DNA from: Aliitabrizicola sp031425325
GTDB lineage: Bacteria > Pseudomonadota > Alphaproteobacteria > Rhodobacterales > Rhodobacteraceae
Length of the DNA stretch: 16,191 nucleotides
Direction: 5' to 3'
NCBI GenBank assembly: GCA_031425325.1
Contig: JANPJD010000242.1
Coordinates: 1-16,191 of the forward strand
Position 1 is the first letter of the stretch. Every line of letters starts with the position of its first letter. Positions 1 to 6,291 of the stretch are shown here, in pieces. Made by a program: the position numbers and the translations under genes. The notes below the pieces were generated by a model, which was not told the origin of the DNA, searched no databases, and saw nothing but the letters and a program-made list of their open reading frames with translations.

Positions 1-953
1 CCCGGCAGGTCGCCCGGAATCTCGGCCATGTCGACCCGCATCCCCATCGCCCGCAGATGCGCCCGCACCCGGCCCGGCACCTCTTGCGCGCAAAGGCCCA
101 GCCGCGCGCTGAGTTCGAACGCCAGAGCGCAGCCGATGGCGACCCCCTCGCCATGCAGCAGCCGGTCGGAATAGCCCGTCGCAGCCTCGAGCGCGTGGCA
201 AAAGGTGTGGCCGAGGTTCAAGAGCGCACGCTCGCCCTCCTCGGTCTCGTCGCGCGACACGATCCCCGCCTTCATCGCGACCGACACCCGCACGGCCCGC
301 TGGCGCAGCGCCGCATCGGCGGCAAGCGCAGGCCCCTGAACCTCGAGCCATTCGAAGAAGGCGGCGTCGCCCAGAAGGCCATACTTCACCACCTCACCAT
401 AGCCCGCGAGGAAGTCGCGCGGTGGCAGGGTGTCCAGCACCCCCACATCCGCCAGAACCAGGCTTGGCTGGTGAAAGGCGCCCACAAGGTTCTTGCCCTG
501 CGGCGTGTTGATGCCGGTCTTGCCGCCGACCGAGCTGTCGACCTGCGCCAGAAGTGTCGTCGGCACCTGCACGAAGCGCACGCCGCGCCGCAGGATGGCG
601 GCGGCGAACCCCCCAAGGTCGCCGATCACGCCGCCTCCGAAGGCCACGACGACATCGCGCCGCTCAACCCTTTGCTCGAGCAGCCATTCGGTTGCGCGTG
701 CGAGACCCGCCCAGCCCTTGGTGCCCTCGCCCGGCGGCAGTGCCAGCGCGTCGGACGCGATCCCATCGGCCTTCAGCGCGGCCTGCAGGCGCGCAAGGTG
801 CAGCCCCGCGACCGTCTCGTCGGTCAGGATCGCCACGCGCGGGCGGTGCAACAGGGGCGCGATCTCGGCCCCCGCCCGGTCGATCAGGCCGGGGCCGATC
901 CTGACCTCGTAGGACCGCGCCCCGAGATCGACCGAAACCACGTCGACAGCCAT
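1..953 (-). CDS. aroB: 3-dehydroquinate synthase AroB (C-terminus cut by window edge)
   Basis: Converts DAHP to 3-dehydroquinate, the second step of the shikimate pathway, in the cytoplasm with NAD+ and a divalent metal. Reading from ATG at 953 gives 317 codons without a stop before the window ends; the family is usually 350-380 residues, so roughly 50 are missing. Visible signatures are the nucleotide-binding stretch GGGVIGDLGGF (106-116), PTTLLAQVDSSVGGKTGIN (131-149) and GKNLVGAFHQP (153-163). The three expected metal ligands are Glu187 in GYGEVVK, His249 in LNLGHTF and His267 in LLHGEG. The second Gly of the usual GHTFGHA is Cys here, which I recall as common in Rhodobacteraceae. The start lies 1 base after the aroK stop, so the two are almost certainly co-transcribed and translationally coupled. 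Identity is very secure. Confidence 0.97.
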   Translation of the reverse strand, partial: MAVDVVSVDLGARSYEVRIGPGLIDRAGAEIAPLLHRPRVAILTDETVAGLHLARLQAALKADGIASDALALPPGEGTKGWAGLARATEWLLEQRVERRDVVVAFGGGVIGDLGGFAAAILRRGVRFVQVPTTLLAQVDSSVGGKTGINTPQGKNLVGAFHQPSLVLADVGVLDTLPPRDFLAGYGEVVKYGLLGDAAFFEWLEVQGPALAADAALRQRAVRVSVAMKAGIVSRDETEEGERALLNLGHTFCHALEAATGYSDRLLHGEGVAIGCALAFELSARLGLCAQEVPGRVRAHLRAMGMRVDMAEIPGDLP

Positions 954-954
954 C

Positions 955-1521
955 CTACTTCCTTTCAAGAACGTCCGGGCGCTGGCGCAGCGTCTCGATC
1001 ACCCGCCCGGCCATCTCCTCGATGCTGCACTCTGTCCTGCTTTCGACCACCAGATCGGCAAGCGCGTAGACAGGCACGCGGGCGTCGTGGATCTCGCGCA
1101 GCGTCTCGCGCGGGTTGGCGGTCCGCAACAGAGGCCGCGTCGACTTGTGCCGTACCCGCTGCCAGAGCACGTCGAGATCGGCCTTCAGCCAGACCGAGAC
1201 GCCATGCGCCGACACGAGCGCGCGATTGGCCTCTGACAGGAACGCGCCGCCCCCGGTCGACAGCACGCAAGGCACCCCCGCCAACAGGCGCGCCAGCACC
1301 TCGGTCTCACGCGCGCGAAAGAACGCCTCGCCGTCCCGCTCGAAGATTTCGGCGATGGAGCGGTTGGCGGCGCGCACGATCTCTTCGTCCGAATCGCGAA
1401 AAGCCACGCCCAGCGTGCGGGCAAGCTGGCTGCCGACGGCCGTCTTGCCGGCCCCCATCATCCCCACCATCACGACCGTTTTCTTCAGGCTCCAGTTCAC
1501 CTTCGGCAGGGTCCCGCGCAT
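955..1521 (-). CDS. aroK: Shikimate kinase AroK
   Basis: Phosphorylates shikimate to shikimate-3-phosphate with ATP, in the cytoplasm. The 188-residue product is normal length. It shows a Walker A loop GMMGAGKT (20-27), the Mg/shikimate-binding pair Asp43 and Asp45 in RDSDEE, a GGGA turn at 90-93, the lid arginine in STRPLL (about 129), and the C-terminal R-x-x-x-Y (Arg148, Tyr152). It is first in a minus-strand operon with aroB; its TAG stop is separated from the aroB ATG by a single G. The start at 1521 is preceded by only a weak GGA-type ribosome site. A later start is unlikely, because the P-loop begins at residue 20. Confidence 0.97.
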   Translation of the reverse strand: MRGTLPKVNWSLKKTVVMVGMMGAGKTAVGSQLARTLGVAFRDSDEEIVRAANRSIAEIFERDGEAFFRARETEVLARLLAGVPCVLSTGGGAFLSEANRALVSAHGVSVWLKADLDVLWQRVRHKSTRPLLRTANPRETLREIHDARVPVYALADLVVESRTECSIEEMAGRVIETLRQRPDVLERK

Positions 1522-1579
1522 TCGTGTCCGATCCTGAATGGCGTGATCCGCAATGAAATGCCATACCTATTCACGGGCA

Positions 1580-1593
1580 CCGGGCGCGCCCGG
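1580..1593. repeat. 14-bp perfect GC palindrome between divergent operons
   Basis: The sequence CCGGGCGCGCCCGG is a perfect dyad in the 123-base gap between aroK (leftward) and the small membrane protein gene (rightward). It could be an operator or simply a GC-rich coincidence. I could not identify a convincing -35/-10 pair for either direction in this gap. Confidence 0.3.
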
Positions 1594-1644
1594 ATGACGG
1601 CGCCTGCAACGAGACGAAACGATCTGACGAGGGCGAACACGGGC

Positions 1645-1779
1645 ATGGGACGCTTGTTCAAGGCACTGATCCTTCTGGTTCTGCTGGGGCTCGCGGCACT
1701 CGCGGGCTATGCCTATCTGGGCGACATGGACCCGCCGCTCGGCGAGGTGACCCAGCCGGTCACGCTCGATGTCGACTAG
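1645..1779 (+). CDS. Small single-span membrane protein (44 aa), function unknown
   Basis: This 44-residue protein has a short basic N-terminus (MGRLFK), one hydrophobic span at about residues 6-24, and an acidic C-terminal tail ending in LDVD. The ATG at 1645 follows a GAGGG ribosome site at about 1628-1633. The reading frame is open further upstream, but the added residues look non-coding. Its last codons overlap the ATG of the next gene by 11 bases, so the two are translated together. I recall very similar tiny proteins in the same place in Rhodobacteraceae, next to the xerD operon, but know no function. It is probably anchored in the inner membrane with the tail outside. Confidence 0.75.
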   Translation: MGRLFKALILLVLLGLAALAGYAYLGDMDPPLGEVTQPVTLDVD

Positions 1780-3292
1780 GCTCGCCGCAATTCTTCTGCT
1801 GGCCTCGGCCCCGGTGGCCTGGGCCGAAGAGCCGCTGTCGGCGATTGACTGGCTGTCGCGGTCGGTCGCGACGCCTGCAGCCCCGCCGGCCCCCGAAGAG
1901 CCGGCCGTTACCGCCGGACCCGCGATCGAGGACATCGCGATGTCGGCGCTCGACGGCCCCTCGCCCGACGCGACCGGGCTTCTGTCGCCGCGCATCACCG
2001 GGCTGCCAAAGGCGCTCTGGGGATTGGGGCGCACCGACGAGATCGTGGCGCTGATCCGCTCGGAGCGCGTCGACGCCCTGCCCGCGCTTCAGGGACTGCT
2101 CACCACGCTGATGCTGGCCGAGGCCGATCCGCCGGCCGATGCGGGTGGACGGGGCGACCTTCTGCTCGCACGCACGGACAAGCTGCTCGACGCGGGCGCG
2201 CTGGAGCAGGCGGCGGCACTGCTCGAGGCCGCAGCCTCGGACGAGCCCGAAGTCTTTCGCCGCGCCTTCGACGTGGCGCTTCTGACGGGCACCGAGGACG
2301 CGTCCTGCAAGCAGATGCGCCGTAACCCGCAGCTTGCCCCGACCTTCCCCGCACGGGTGTTCTGCCTTGCCCGCTCGGGCGACTGGAACGCGGCGGCGCT
2401 GACGCTGCGGACCGCCCAGGCGCTGGGGTTCGTGACCGAGGAAGAGTCGGAGCTTCTGTCGCGCTTCCTCGACCCCGAGCTTTACGAGGGCGAGCCGAGC
2501 CTCGCGCGCCCGTCGCGCCCTTCGCCGCTGGTCTGGCGGATGTTCGAGGCGGTGGGCGAGCCGCTGCCGACCTCGACCCTGCCGCTGGCCTTCGCCCATG
2601 CCGAGTTGCGCGACACCGCAGGATGGAAGGCGCAACTCGAGGCGGCCGAGCGCCTGGCGCGCACCGGGGCGATCCCGGCGAACCGGCTGCTTGGCCTTTA
2701 CACCGACCGCAAGCCCGCCGCCTCGGGCGGCCTTTGGGACCGCATCGCGGCGGTGCAGGCACTCGAGGCGGCTCTTGACCAAGGCAACACCACCGAAGTC
2801 GCTGCCCGCCTGCCCGCGACGTGGGAGTTGATGAGCCGCGCGGAACTCGAGGTCGTGTTCGCGACGATCTTCGGCCCCCGGCTGGCAACCCTGGGGCTCA
2901 CCGGGCAGGCAGGCGCGCTTGCGTTCCGCATCGTGCTCTTGTCGCCGGGCTACAAGATGGCTGCCACGGCCCACAGCCCGGTCGGGCCGACCGAGGCGTT
3001 CCTCGCGGGGCTCGCAAAGGGCGATGTCACGGGCCTCGTTCCGCCCGACAGCCTTGGCCGCGCCATCGCACCCGCCTTCCAACAGCCGGTGCCCAGCCTC
3101 GAGGCGCTGGCGCTTCTGAAGCAGGGCCGGGTCGGCGAGGCGATCCTTGGCGCGATCGACCGCATCTCGACAGGGCTGCGCGGCGATCTGTCGGGCGTGA
3201 CCGAAGGTTTGGCCCTGTTGCGCCATGTCGGGCTTGAGGATGCGGCGCGGCGCACCGCGCTGGAGTTGATGCTGTTGGAACGGCGCGGGTGA
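1769..3292 (+). CDS. Exported helical-repeat-like protein of unknown function (507 aa)
   Basis: Starts with a clear Sec signal peptide (MSTRLAAILLLASAPVAWA, cleavage likely before EE at 20-21). A Pro/Ala-rich linker follows at about 38-50, then a long Ala/Leu-rich segment with the look of paired helices (TPR-like or alpha-solenoid), for example GALEQAAALLEAAASDEP and KALWGLGRTDEIVALI. Two cysteines (in ASCKQ and VFCLA) could form a disulfide in the periplasm. The gene sits between the 44-residue membrane protein (11-base overlap) and xerD (4-base GTGA overlap), so its expression is tied to both. I know of no assigned function; a periplasmic scaffold or adaptor role is only a guess from the fold type. 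The codon pattern matches the neighbours. Confidence 0.85.
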   Translation: MSTRLAAILLLASAPVAWAEEPLSAIDWLSRSVATPAAPPAPEEPAVTAGPAIEDIAMSALDGPSPDATGLLSPRITGLPKALWGLGRTDEIVALIRSERVDALPALQGLLTTLMLAEADPPADAGGRGDLLLARTDKLLDAGALEQAAALLEAAASDEPEVFRRAFDVALLTGTEDASCKQMRRNPQLAPTFPARVFCLARSGDWNAAALTLRTAQALGFVTEEESELLSRFLDPELYEGEPSLARPSRPSPLVWRMFEAVGEPLPTSTLPLAFAHAELRDTAGWKAQLEAAERLARTGAIPANRLLGLYTDRKPAASGGLWDRIAAVQALEAALDQGNTTEVAARLPATWELMSRAELEVVFATIFGPRLATLGLTGQAGALAFRIVLLSPGYKMAATAHSPVGPTEAFLAGLAKGDVTGLVPPDSLGRAIAPAFQQPVPSLEALALLKQGRVGEAILGAIDRISTGLRGDLSGVTEGLALLRHVGLEDAARRTALELMLLERRG

Positions 3293-4206
3293 GCCAGCAC
3301 TGGATCTCGGCCTTCCTCGACGCGCAGGCCGCCGAGCGCGACGCCGCGCGCAACACGCGCCTCGCCTATGGCCGCGACCTGCTCGATTTCTCGGGCTGGC
3401 TCGACGGGCGCGGCCTCGACCTTGCCGGGGCGCAGCGGGCGGATGTCGAGGCCTACCTCGTCGGGTGCGAGGCGCAGGGCCTGTCCAAGGCGACACGCGC
3501 CCGGCGGCTGTCGGCGATCCGCCAGCTTTACCGCTTCACCCATGAAGAGGGGTGGCGCGCAGATAATCCTGCGCTGGCGATCCGCGGACCGGGCCGGGTG
3601 CAGCGCCTGCCCGACACGCTGACGCAGGCCGAGGTCGCGTCCCTGCTGGCCGCCGAGGCCGGCAAGCCGCAGGACCGACTTCGCAACCGCTGCCTGATGG
3701 AACTTGTCTACGCGACGGGGATGCGCGTCTCGGAACTCGTCGAACTGCCCGTGGCCGCGGTGCGGGGCGAGCCACGCATGATCCTCGTCAAGGGCAAGGG
3801 CGGCAGGGAGCGGATGGTGCCCCTGTCGGGCCCTGCGCGCGAGGCGCTGACCGCCTGGGTCGCGCACCGCGACAGGATCGAGGACGAGGGGCGTGCCGCA
3901 GGCCGCGCGCCGACGCGCTGGCTCTTTCCGTCGGACGGCAAGGAGGGGCACGTCACCCGCCAGCAGGTTCATGCCCTTGTGAAGGCGCTGGCGCTGGCGG
4001 CGGGCCTGAACCCCGCGCGCGTCACGCCCCATACGCTGCGCCACGCCTTCGCGACTCACCTGCTTGAAGGGGGGGCCGACCTGCGCGTGATCCAGATGCT
4101 GCTCGGCCATGCCGACCTCGCCACCACCGAGATCTATACCCATGTCGTCGACGAGCGGCTGCGGACCCTGGTGATGCAGCATCACCCCTTGGCACGCGAC
4201 GGATGA
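3289..4206 (+). CDS. xerD: Site-specific tyrosine recombinase XerD
   Basis: Works with XerC at the dif site to resolve chromosome dimers, under control of FtsK. The 305-residue length is standard. The N-terminal SAM-like core-binding domain covers about 1-95, with the catalytic domain behind it. The full catalytic set is visible: Arg146 (ATGMRVSEL), Lys170 (VKGKGG), His248 and Arg251 (HTLRH), His274 (LLGHADL) and the nucleophile Tyr283 (EIYTHV). The start is GTG at 3289, overlapping the stop of the preceding gene in the arrangement GTGA, so reinitiation is likely. XerD is chosen over XerC from the aroK-linked position, which I recall as typical for XerD in Rhodobacteraceae; a phage integrase is unlikely because there is no mobile-element context. 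Confidence 0.9.
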   Translation: MSQHWISAFLDAQAAERDAARNTRLAYGRDLLDFSGWLDGRGLDLAGAQRADVEAYLVGCEAQGLSKATRARRLSAIRQLYRFTHEEGWRADNPALAIRGPGRVQRLPDTLTQAEVASLLAAEAGKPQDRLRNRCLMELVYATGMRVSELVELPVAAVRGEPRMILVKGKGGRERMVPLSGPAREALTAWVAHRDRIEDEGRAAGRAPTRWLFPSDGKEGHVTRQQVHALVKALALAAGLNPARVTPHTLRHAFATHLLEGGADLRVIQMLLGHADLATTEIYTHVVDERLRTLVMQHHPLARDG

Positions 4207-4219
4207 AGCCGGGGTCAAC

Positions 4220-4248
4220 TTGCGAAGATCGCACGTGCGCCGCATAAG
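4220..4248 (+). promoter_or_regulatory. Possible promoter for the HlyC/CorC gene
   Basis: TTGCGA (4220-4225) and CATAAG (4243-4248) are separated by 17 bases, each matching 4 of 6 positions of the sigma-70 type boxes. The pair lies just after the xerD stop and 24 bases before the next ATG. It would let the CorC-like gene be transcribed apart from xerD. This is motif matching by eye only. Confidence 0.35.
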
Positions 4249-4272
4249 CGGCCGAACCACGGAGGGCGTCGC

Positions 4273-5571
4273 ATGGGCACCGAAAGTCTCGATCTGTCGT
4301 TCTGGCTGACTGTCGGGGCGATCCTGGGGCTGATTGTCATGTCGGCCTTCTTTTCGGGGTCCGAGACGGCGCTCACGGCCTCGTCGCGCAGCAAGCTGAA
4401 GGCGCAGGCCGACAAGGGCTCGACCGGGGCAGCCGTCGCGCTGGAAGTGACCGAAGACAACGAGCGCATGATCGGCGCGCTGCTTCTGGGCAACAACGTC
4501 GTCAACATCTCGTCGGCGGCCCTCGCGACAGCGCTTCTGACGCGAATGTTCGGCGACTCGGGCGTGGCGCTGGCGACGCTGGGGATGACGCTGCTCGTGC
4601 TGATCTTCGGCGAGGTTTTGCCCAAGACCTATGCGATCACGAATGCCGAGTCTGCGGCGGCGCGCGTGGCGCCGCTGATCCGGGTGGTGGTGAAGGTGTT
4701 CTCGCCCATCGTCTCGGTCGTGCGCGCCCTTGTGCGCCTGATCCTGCGTCTGTTCGGGGTGCGGGCCGACCCCGACGGGCATATTCTCGCACTCCGCGAA
4801 GAGATCGCGGGCGCGATCGAGCTTGGCCACACGGGCGGCGCGATGGAAAAGGAGGACCGCGACCGCCTGCTTGGCGCGCTCGACCTGTCGGACCGCACGG
4901 TGGAAGAGATCATGACCCACCGCAGCACGGTCGAGATGATCGACGCCGACCGCAGCCCGGACGAGATCCTGACCCAGTGCCTCGCCTCGTCGCACACCCG
5001 CCTGCCCGTCTATCGGGGCAGCGACGAGAACATCCTCGGCGTCATCCACGCCAAAGACCTGCTGCGCGAGGTCGACCGCCTGATCCGCCGCGCAGACGGG
5101 ACGCTGGCCTCGCTGAGCGACCTCGACATCCTCAAGGTCGCAATGAAGCCCTACTTCATCCCCGAGACGACGACGCTGGACGAACAGATGCGCCAGTTCC
5201 TGAAGCGGCGCACGCATTTCGCAATGGTGGTCGACGAATACGGCGCGCTGCGCGGGCTCATCACCCTCGAGGACATCCTGGAAGAGATCGTGGGCGAGAT
5301 CACCGACGAGTTCGACGCAGCGCAGGACGTGCTCAAGCGCTCGGCCACGGGCGACTACATCGTCGAGGGCTCGATGACGATCCGCGACCTCAACCGCGCG
5401 ATGGACTGGGGCCTGCCTGATGACGAGGCCAACACCATCGCGGGCCTCGTCATCCACGAGGCGCAGTCGATCCCCGCCGAAGGCCAGGCCTTCAGCTTTC
5501 ACGGCTTTAGGTTCGAGGTGATGGCGCGGCGCGACAACCGCCTGACAAAGCTCAAGGTGCGGCCCCTTTGA
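4273..5571 (+). CDS. HlyC/CorC family membrane protein (CNNM + CBS pair + CorC domain)
   Basis: A 432-residue protein with the domain order of the CNNM/CorC family. It has an N-terminal DUF21/CNNM membrane domain at about 8-150 (helices near 10-30, 66-90 and 97-117, with the family signatures SAFFSGSETALT and FGEVLPKTYA). A cytoplasmic CBS-domain pair follows at about 205-340 (MTHRSTV, RLPVYRGS, GVIHAKDLL, FAMVVDEYGALRGLITLED), then a C-terminal CorC_HlyC domain at about 355-432 (VEGSMTIRDLN). The family is linked to Mg2+/Co2+ export or homeostasis, while the older name hemolysin C is misleading. A good GGAGG ribosome site lies at 4261-4265. It is the last gene of the rightward run and faces a leftward terminator 24 bases beyond its stop. 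Confidence 0.93.
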   Translation: MGTESLDLSFWLTVGAILGLIVMSAFFSGSETALTASSRSKLKAQADKGSTGAAVALEVTEDNERMIGALLLGNNVVNISSAALATALLTRMFGDSGVALATLGMTLLVLIFGEVLPKTYAITNAESAAARVAPLIRVVVKVFSPIVSVVRALVRLILRLFGVRADPDGHILALREEIAGAIELGHTGGAMEKEDRDRLLGALDLSDRTVEEIMTHRSTVEMIDADRSPDEILTQCLASSHTRLPVYRGSDENILGVIHAKDLLREVDRLIRRADGTLASLSDLDILKVAMKPYFIPETTTLDEQMRQFLKRRTHFAMVVDEYGALRGLITLEDILEEIVGEITDEFDAAQDVLKRSATGDYIVEGSMTIRDLNRAMDWGLPDDEANTIAGLVIHEAQSIPAEGQAFSFHGFRFEVMARRDNRLTKLKVRPL

Positions 5572-5594
5572 GCTGTCCGAACCGAGCCTTGCGG

Positions 5595-5624
5595 AAAAAA
5601 AAGGCCGAGCACTAAGGCTCGGCC
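5595..5624 (-). terminator. Intrinsic terminator of the leftward sRNA candidate
   Basis: An 8-bp perfect GC-rich stem (GGCCGAGC / GCTCGGCC, 5603-5624) with a 6-base loop is followed on the minus strand by eight consecutive T (5602 down to 5595). The U-tract exists only in the leftward direction; rightward the stem is followed by AAGTCC. It therefore ends a leftward transcript and is not the normal terminator of the upstream CorC-like gene. No leftward protein gene precedes it. Confidence 0.85.
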
Positions 5625-5680
5625 AAGTCCAACAGGGAGGTATGAAGGCGTTGCGAGAAGTCTCAAGCACCGCCTTCGAG
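5595..5680 (-). ncRNA. Candidate trans-acting small RNA, about 85 nt, with exposed CCUCCC
   Basis: Read leftward from about 5680, the RNA would have three parts. First is a 5' stem-loop (7-bp stem GAAGGCG / CGCCTTC at 5677-5671 and 5650-5644, 20-base loop). Next comes an unpaired segment containing CCUCCC (5640-5635), an anti-Shine-Dalgarno sequence. Last is a strong terminator hairpin with eight U. A promoter-like pair sits at the right distance upstream, and the first stem begins within a few bases of the predicted start. This is the classic layout of Hfq-type regulatory RNAs that block ribosome binding. Alphaproteobacterial sRNAs with CCUCCUCCC motifs (CcsR/cuckoo families) are known, but here the motif is single and lies between hairpins rather than in a loop, so I do not assign it to them. 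No credible protein is encoded. Confidence 0.6.
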
Positions 5681-5684
5681 TGGT

Positions 5685-5713
5685 GAGATAGGCTGGATGC
5701 GACGGCGGTTCAA
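5685..5713 (-). promoter_or_regulatory. Promoter for the sRNA candidate, heat-shock-sigma-like
   Basis: On the minus strand, TTGAAC (5713-5708) and TATCTC (5690-5685) are spaced by exactly 17 bases. The context ATTGAAC and GCCTATCTC resembles the alphaproteobacterial sigma-32 (RpoH) pattern, roughly CTTGAA and CCTATAT, more than the plain housekeeping -10. Transcription would begin near 5680-5677, exactly where the first RNA stem starts. RpoH control is inference. Confidence 0.45.
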
Positions 5714-5733
5714 TCGCCACAACGATTTTTGGC

Positions 5734-5780
5734 GGCATGGCTGTCATGCCCAAGCCGCATGGCTTTGCTGCGACCGCAGC
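5734..5780. repeat. Three tandem small hairpins
   Basis: Three short perfect inverted repeats lie in a row: GGCATG / CATGCC (5734-5750, loop 5), AAGCC / GGCTT (5752-5765, loop 4) and GCTGC / GCAGC (5767-5780, loop 4). They occupy the region upstream of both the leftward sRNA promoter and the rightward secreted-protein gene. They may belong to a structured leader, a REP-like element or an operator array; nothing in the sequence decides. Confidence 0.35.
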
Positions 5781-5837
5781 CCGCCCCGTCTTTGTCCAGC
5801 GCTGACACGATGACGAATATTTGATAAGCTTTGAAGG

Positions 5838-5854
5838 CGCGCGACGGACGCGCG
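5838..5854 (+). promoter_or_regulatory. Leader hairpin upstream of the small secreted protein
   Basis: CGCGCG / CGCGCG with a 5-base loop is followed by TGTTTT, 24 bases before the ATG at 5878. In the rightward transcript this would be a compact GC hairpin just ahead of the ribosome site (TGGAG, about 5867-5871). It could stabilise the 5' end or act as a weak attenuator. Confidence 0.3.
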
Positions 5855-5877
5855 TGTTTTCACAAGTGGAGCATTCC

Positions 5878-6258
5878 ATGACACGTCTTGGTCTGATGCT
5901 TGTCGCCAGCCTTGCATGGGGCGATGCGACCTACGCCCAATCGGGACCTGCGATGACGGACGAGCAGCTTCGCCAATTGACCGGCAACGGCATCACGCTG
6001 GGGCTCGGCGGGCCCGGCGAGGGCTATGAAGGAAGCCTGAAGCTGTCGAAGAACGGCAAGGGAAAGGGCAGCGCCGTTACCGATGGCGGAGACAAGATCA
6101 GCATTTCTGGAACATGGGAGATACGTGACGGCAAGTTTTGCCGGGTTTGGGCCACTCTCGATGAAGGGCGCGAGGTCTGCGAAACATGGGTTTTGACATC
6201 GGGCCGCTCGGTCGAGGTCTTTGACGGGTCACGTCGGCTTGGCGTCAACACCTGGTGA
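5878..6258 (+). CDS. Small secreted protein, lipocalin-like pattern, unknown function
   Basis: A 126-residue protein starting at ATG 5878, 6-7 bases after TGGAG. The N-terminus is a signal peptide ending near ATYA-QS (residue 20). The mature part is rich in Gly and short strands (ITLGLGG, YEGSLKLSKNGKGKG, ISISGTWEIRDGKFCRVW, SVEVFDG), the pattern of a small beta-barrel with a GTW-(x)5-G-x-(L/F)-C-R type core. Similar wording occurs in DUF995-like periplasmic proteins, but I cannot assign a family with certainty. Cys88 and Cys101 could form a disulfide. GC content is lower than in the neighbours (34 of 60 bases in one line sampled, against 41 of 60 in a purL line), and the gene stands alone between convergent and divergent partners, which suggests an accessory gene. 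A weak promoter candidate is TTGTCC (5792) with GAATAT (5815). Confidence 0.75.
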   Translation: MTRLGLMLVASLAWGDATYAQSGPAMTDEQLRQLTGNGITLGLGGPGEGYEGSLKLSKNGKGKGSAVTDGGDKISISGTWEIRDGKFCRVWATLDEGREVCETWVLTSGRSVEVFDGSRRLGVNTW

Positions 6259-6266
6259 CAGCCCAT

Positions 6267-6291
6267 GACGATCCGGCTCGCCCGGATCGTC
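6267..6291. terminator. Hairpin between convergent genes, possible bidirectional terminator
   Basis: A 10-bp perfect stem (GACGATCCGG / CCGGATCGTC) with a 5-base loop fills the gap between the secreted-protein stop (6258) and the LysR stop, whose first two bases it includes. Neither side has a T-tract, so termination would depend on stem strength or Rho. Confidence 0.55.

Noticed and set aside
57..1556. A 499-codon plus-strand reading frame opposite aroB-aroK
   Set aside because: It is Arg/Ala/Pro-rich and lies antisense to two certain genes; long shadow frames are expected at this GC content.
3289..4206. Tyrosine recombinase as a sign of an integrated element
   Set aside because: Length, overlapping operon position and neighbours fit housekeeping XerD; no att-like repeats, tRNA or phage genes adjoin it.
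2950..5670. A 906-codon minus-strand reading frame opposite the exported protein, xerD and the CorC-like gene
   Set aside because: Composition is dominated by Arg, His, Gln and Asp as expected for antisense of high-GC genes, and no domain is recognisable.
5642..5686. A 14-codon reading frame (MKALREVSSTAFEW) directly after GGAGG on the plus strand
   Set aside because: The GGAGG is only one base from the ATG, too close for initiation, and the same bases are better explained as the complement of the sRNA's CCUCCC and first stem.
5499..5879. A 126-codon minus-strand reading frame across the intergenic region
   Set aside because: It overlaps the end of the CorC-like gene, crosses the sRNA promoter and terminator, and has no protein-like composition or ribosome site.
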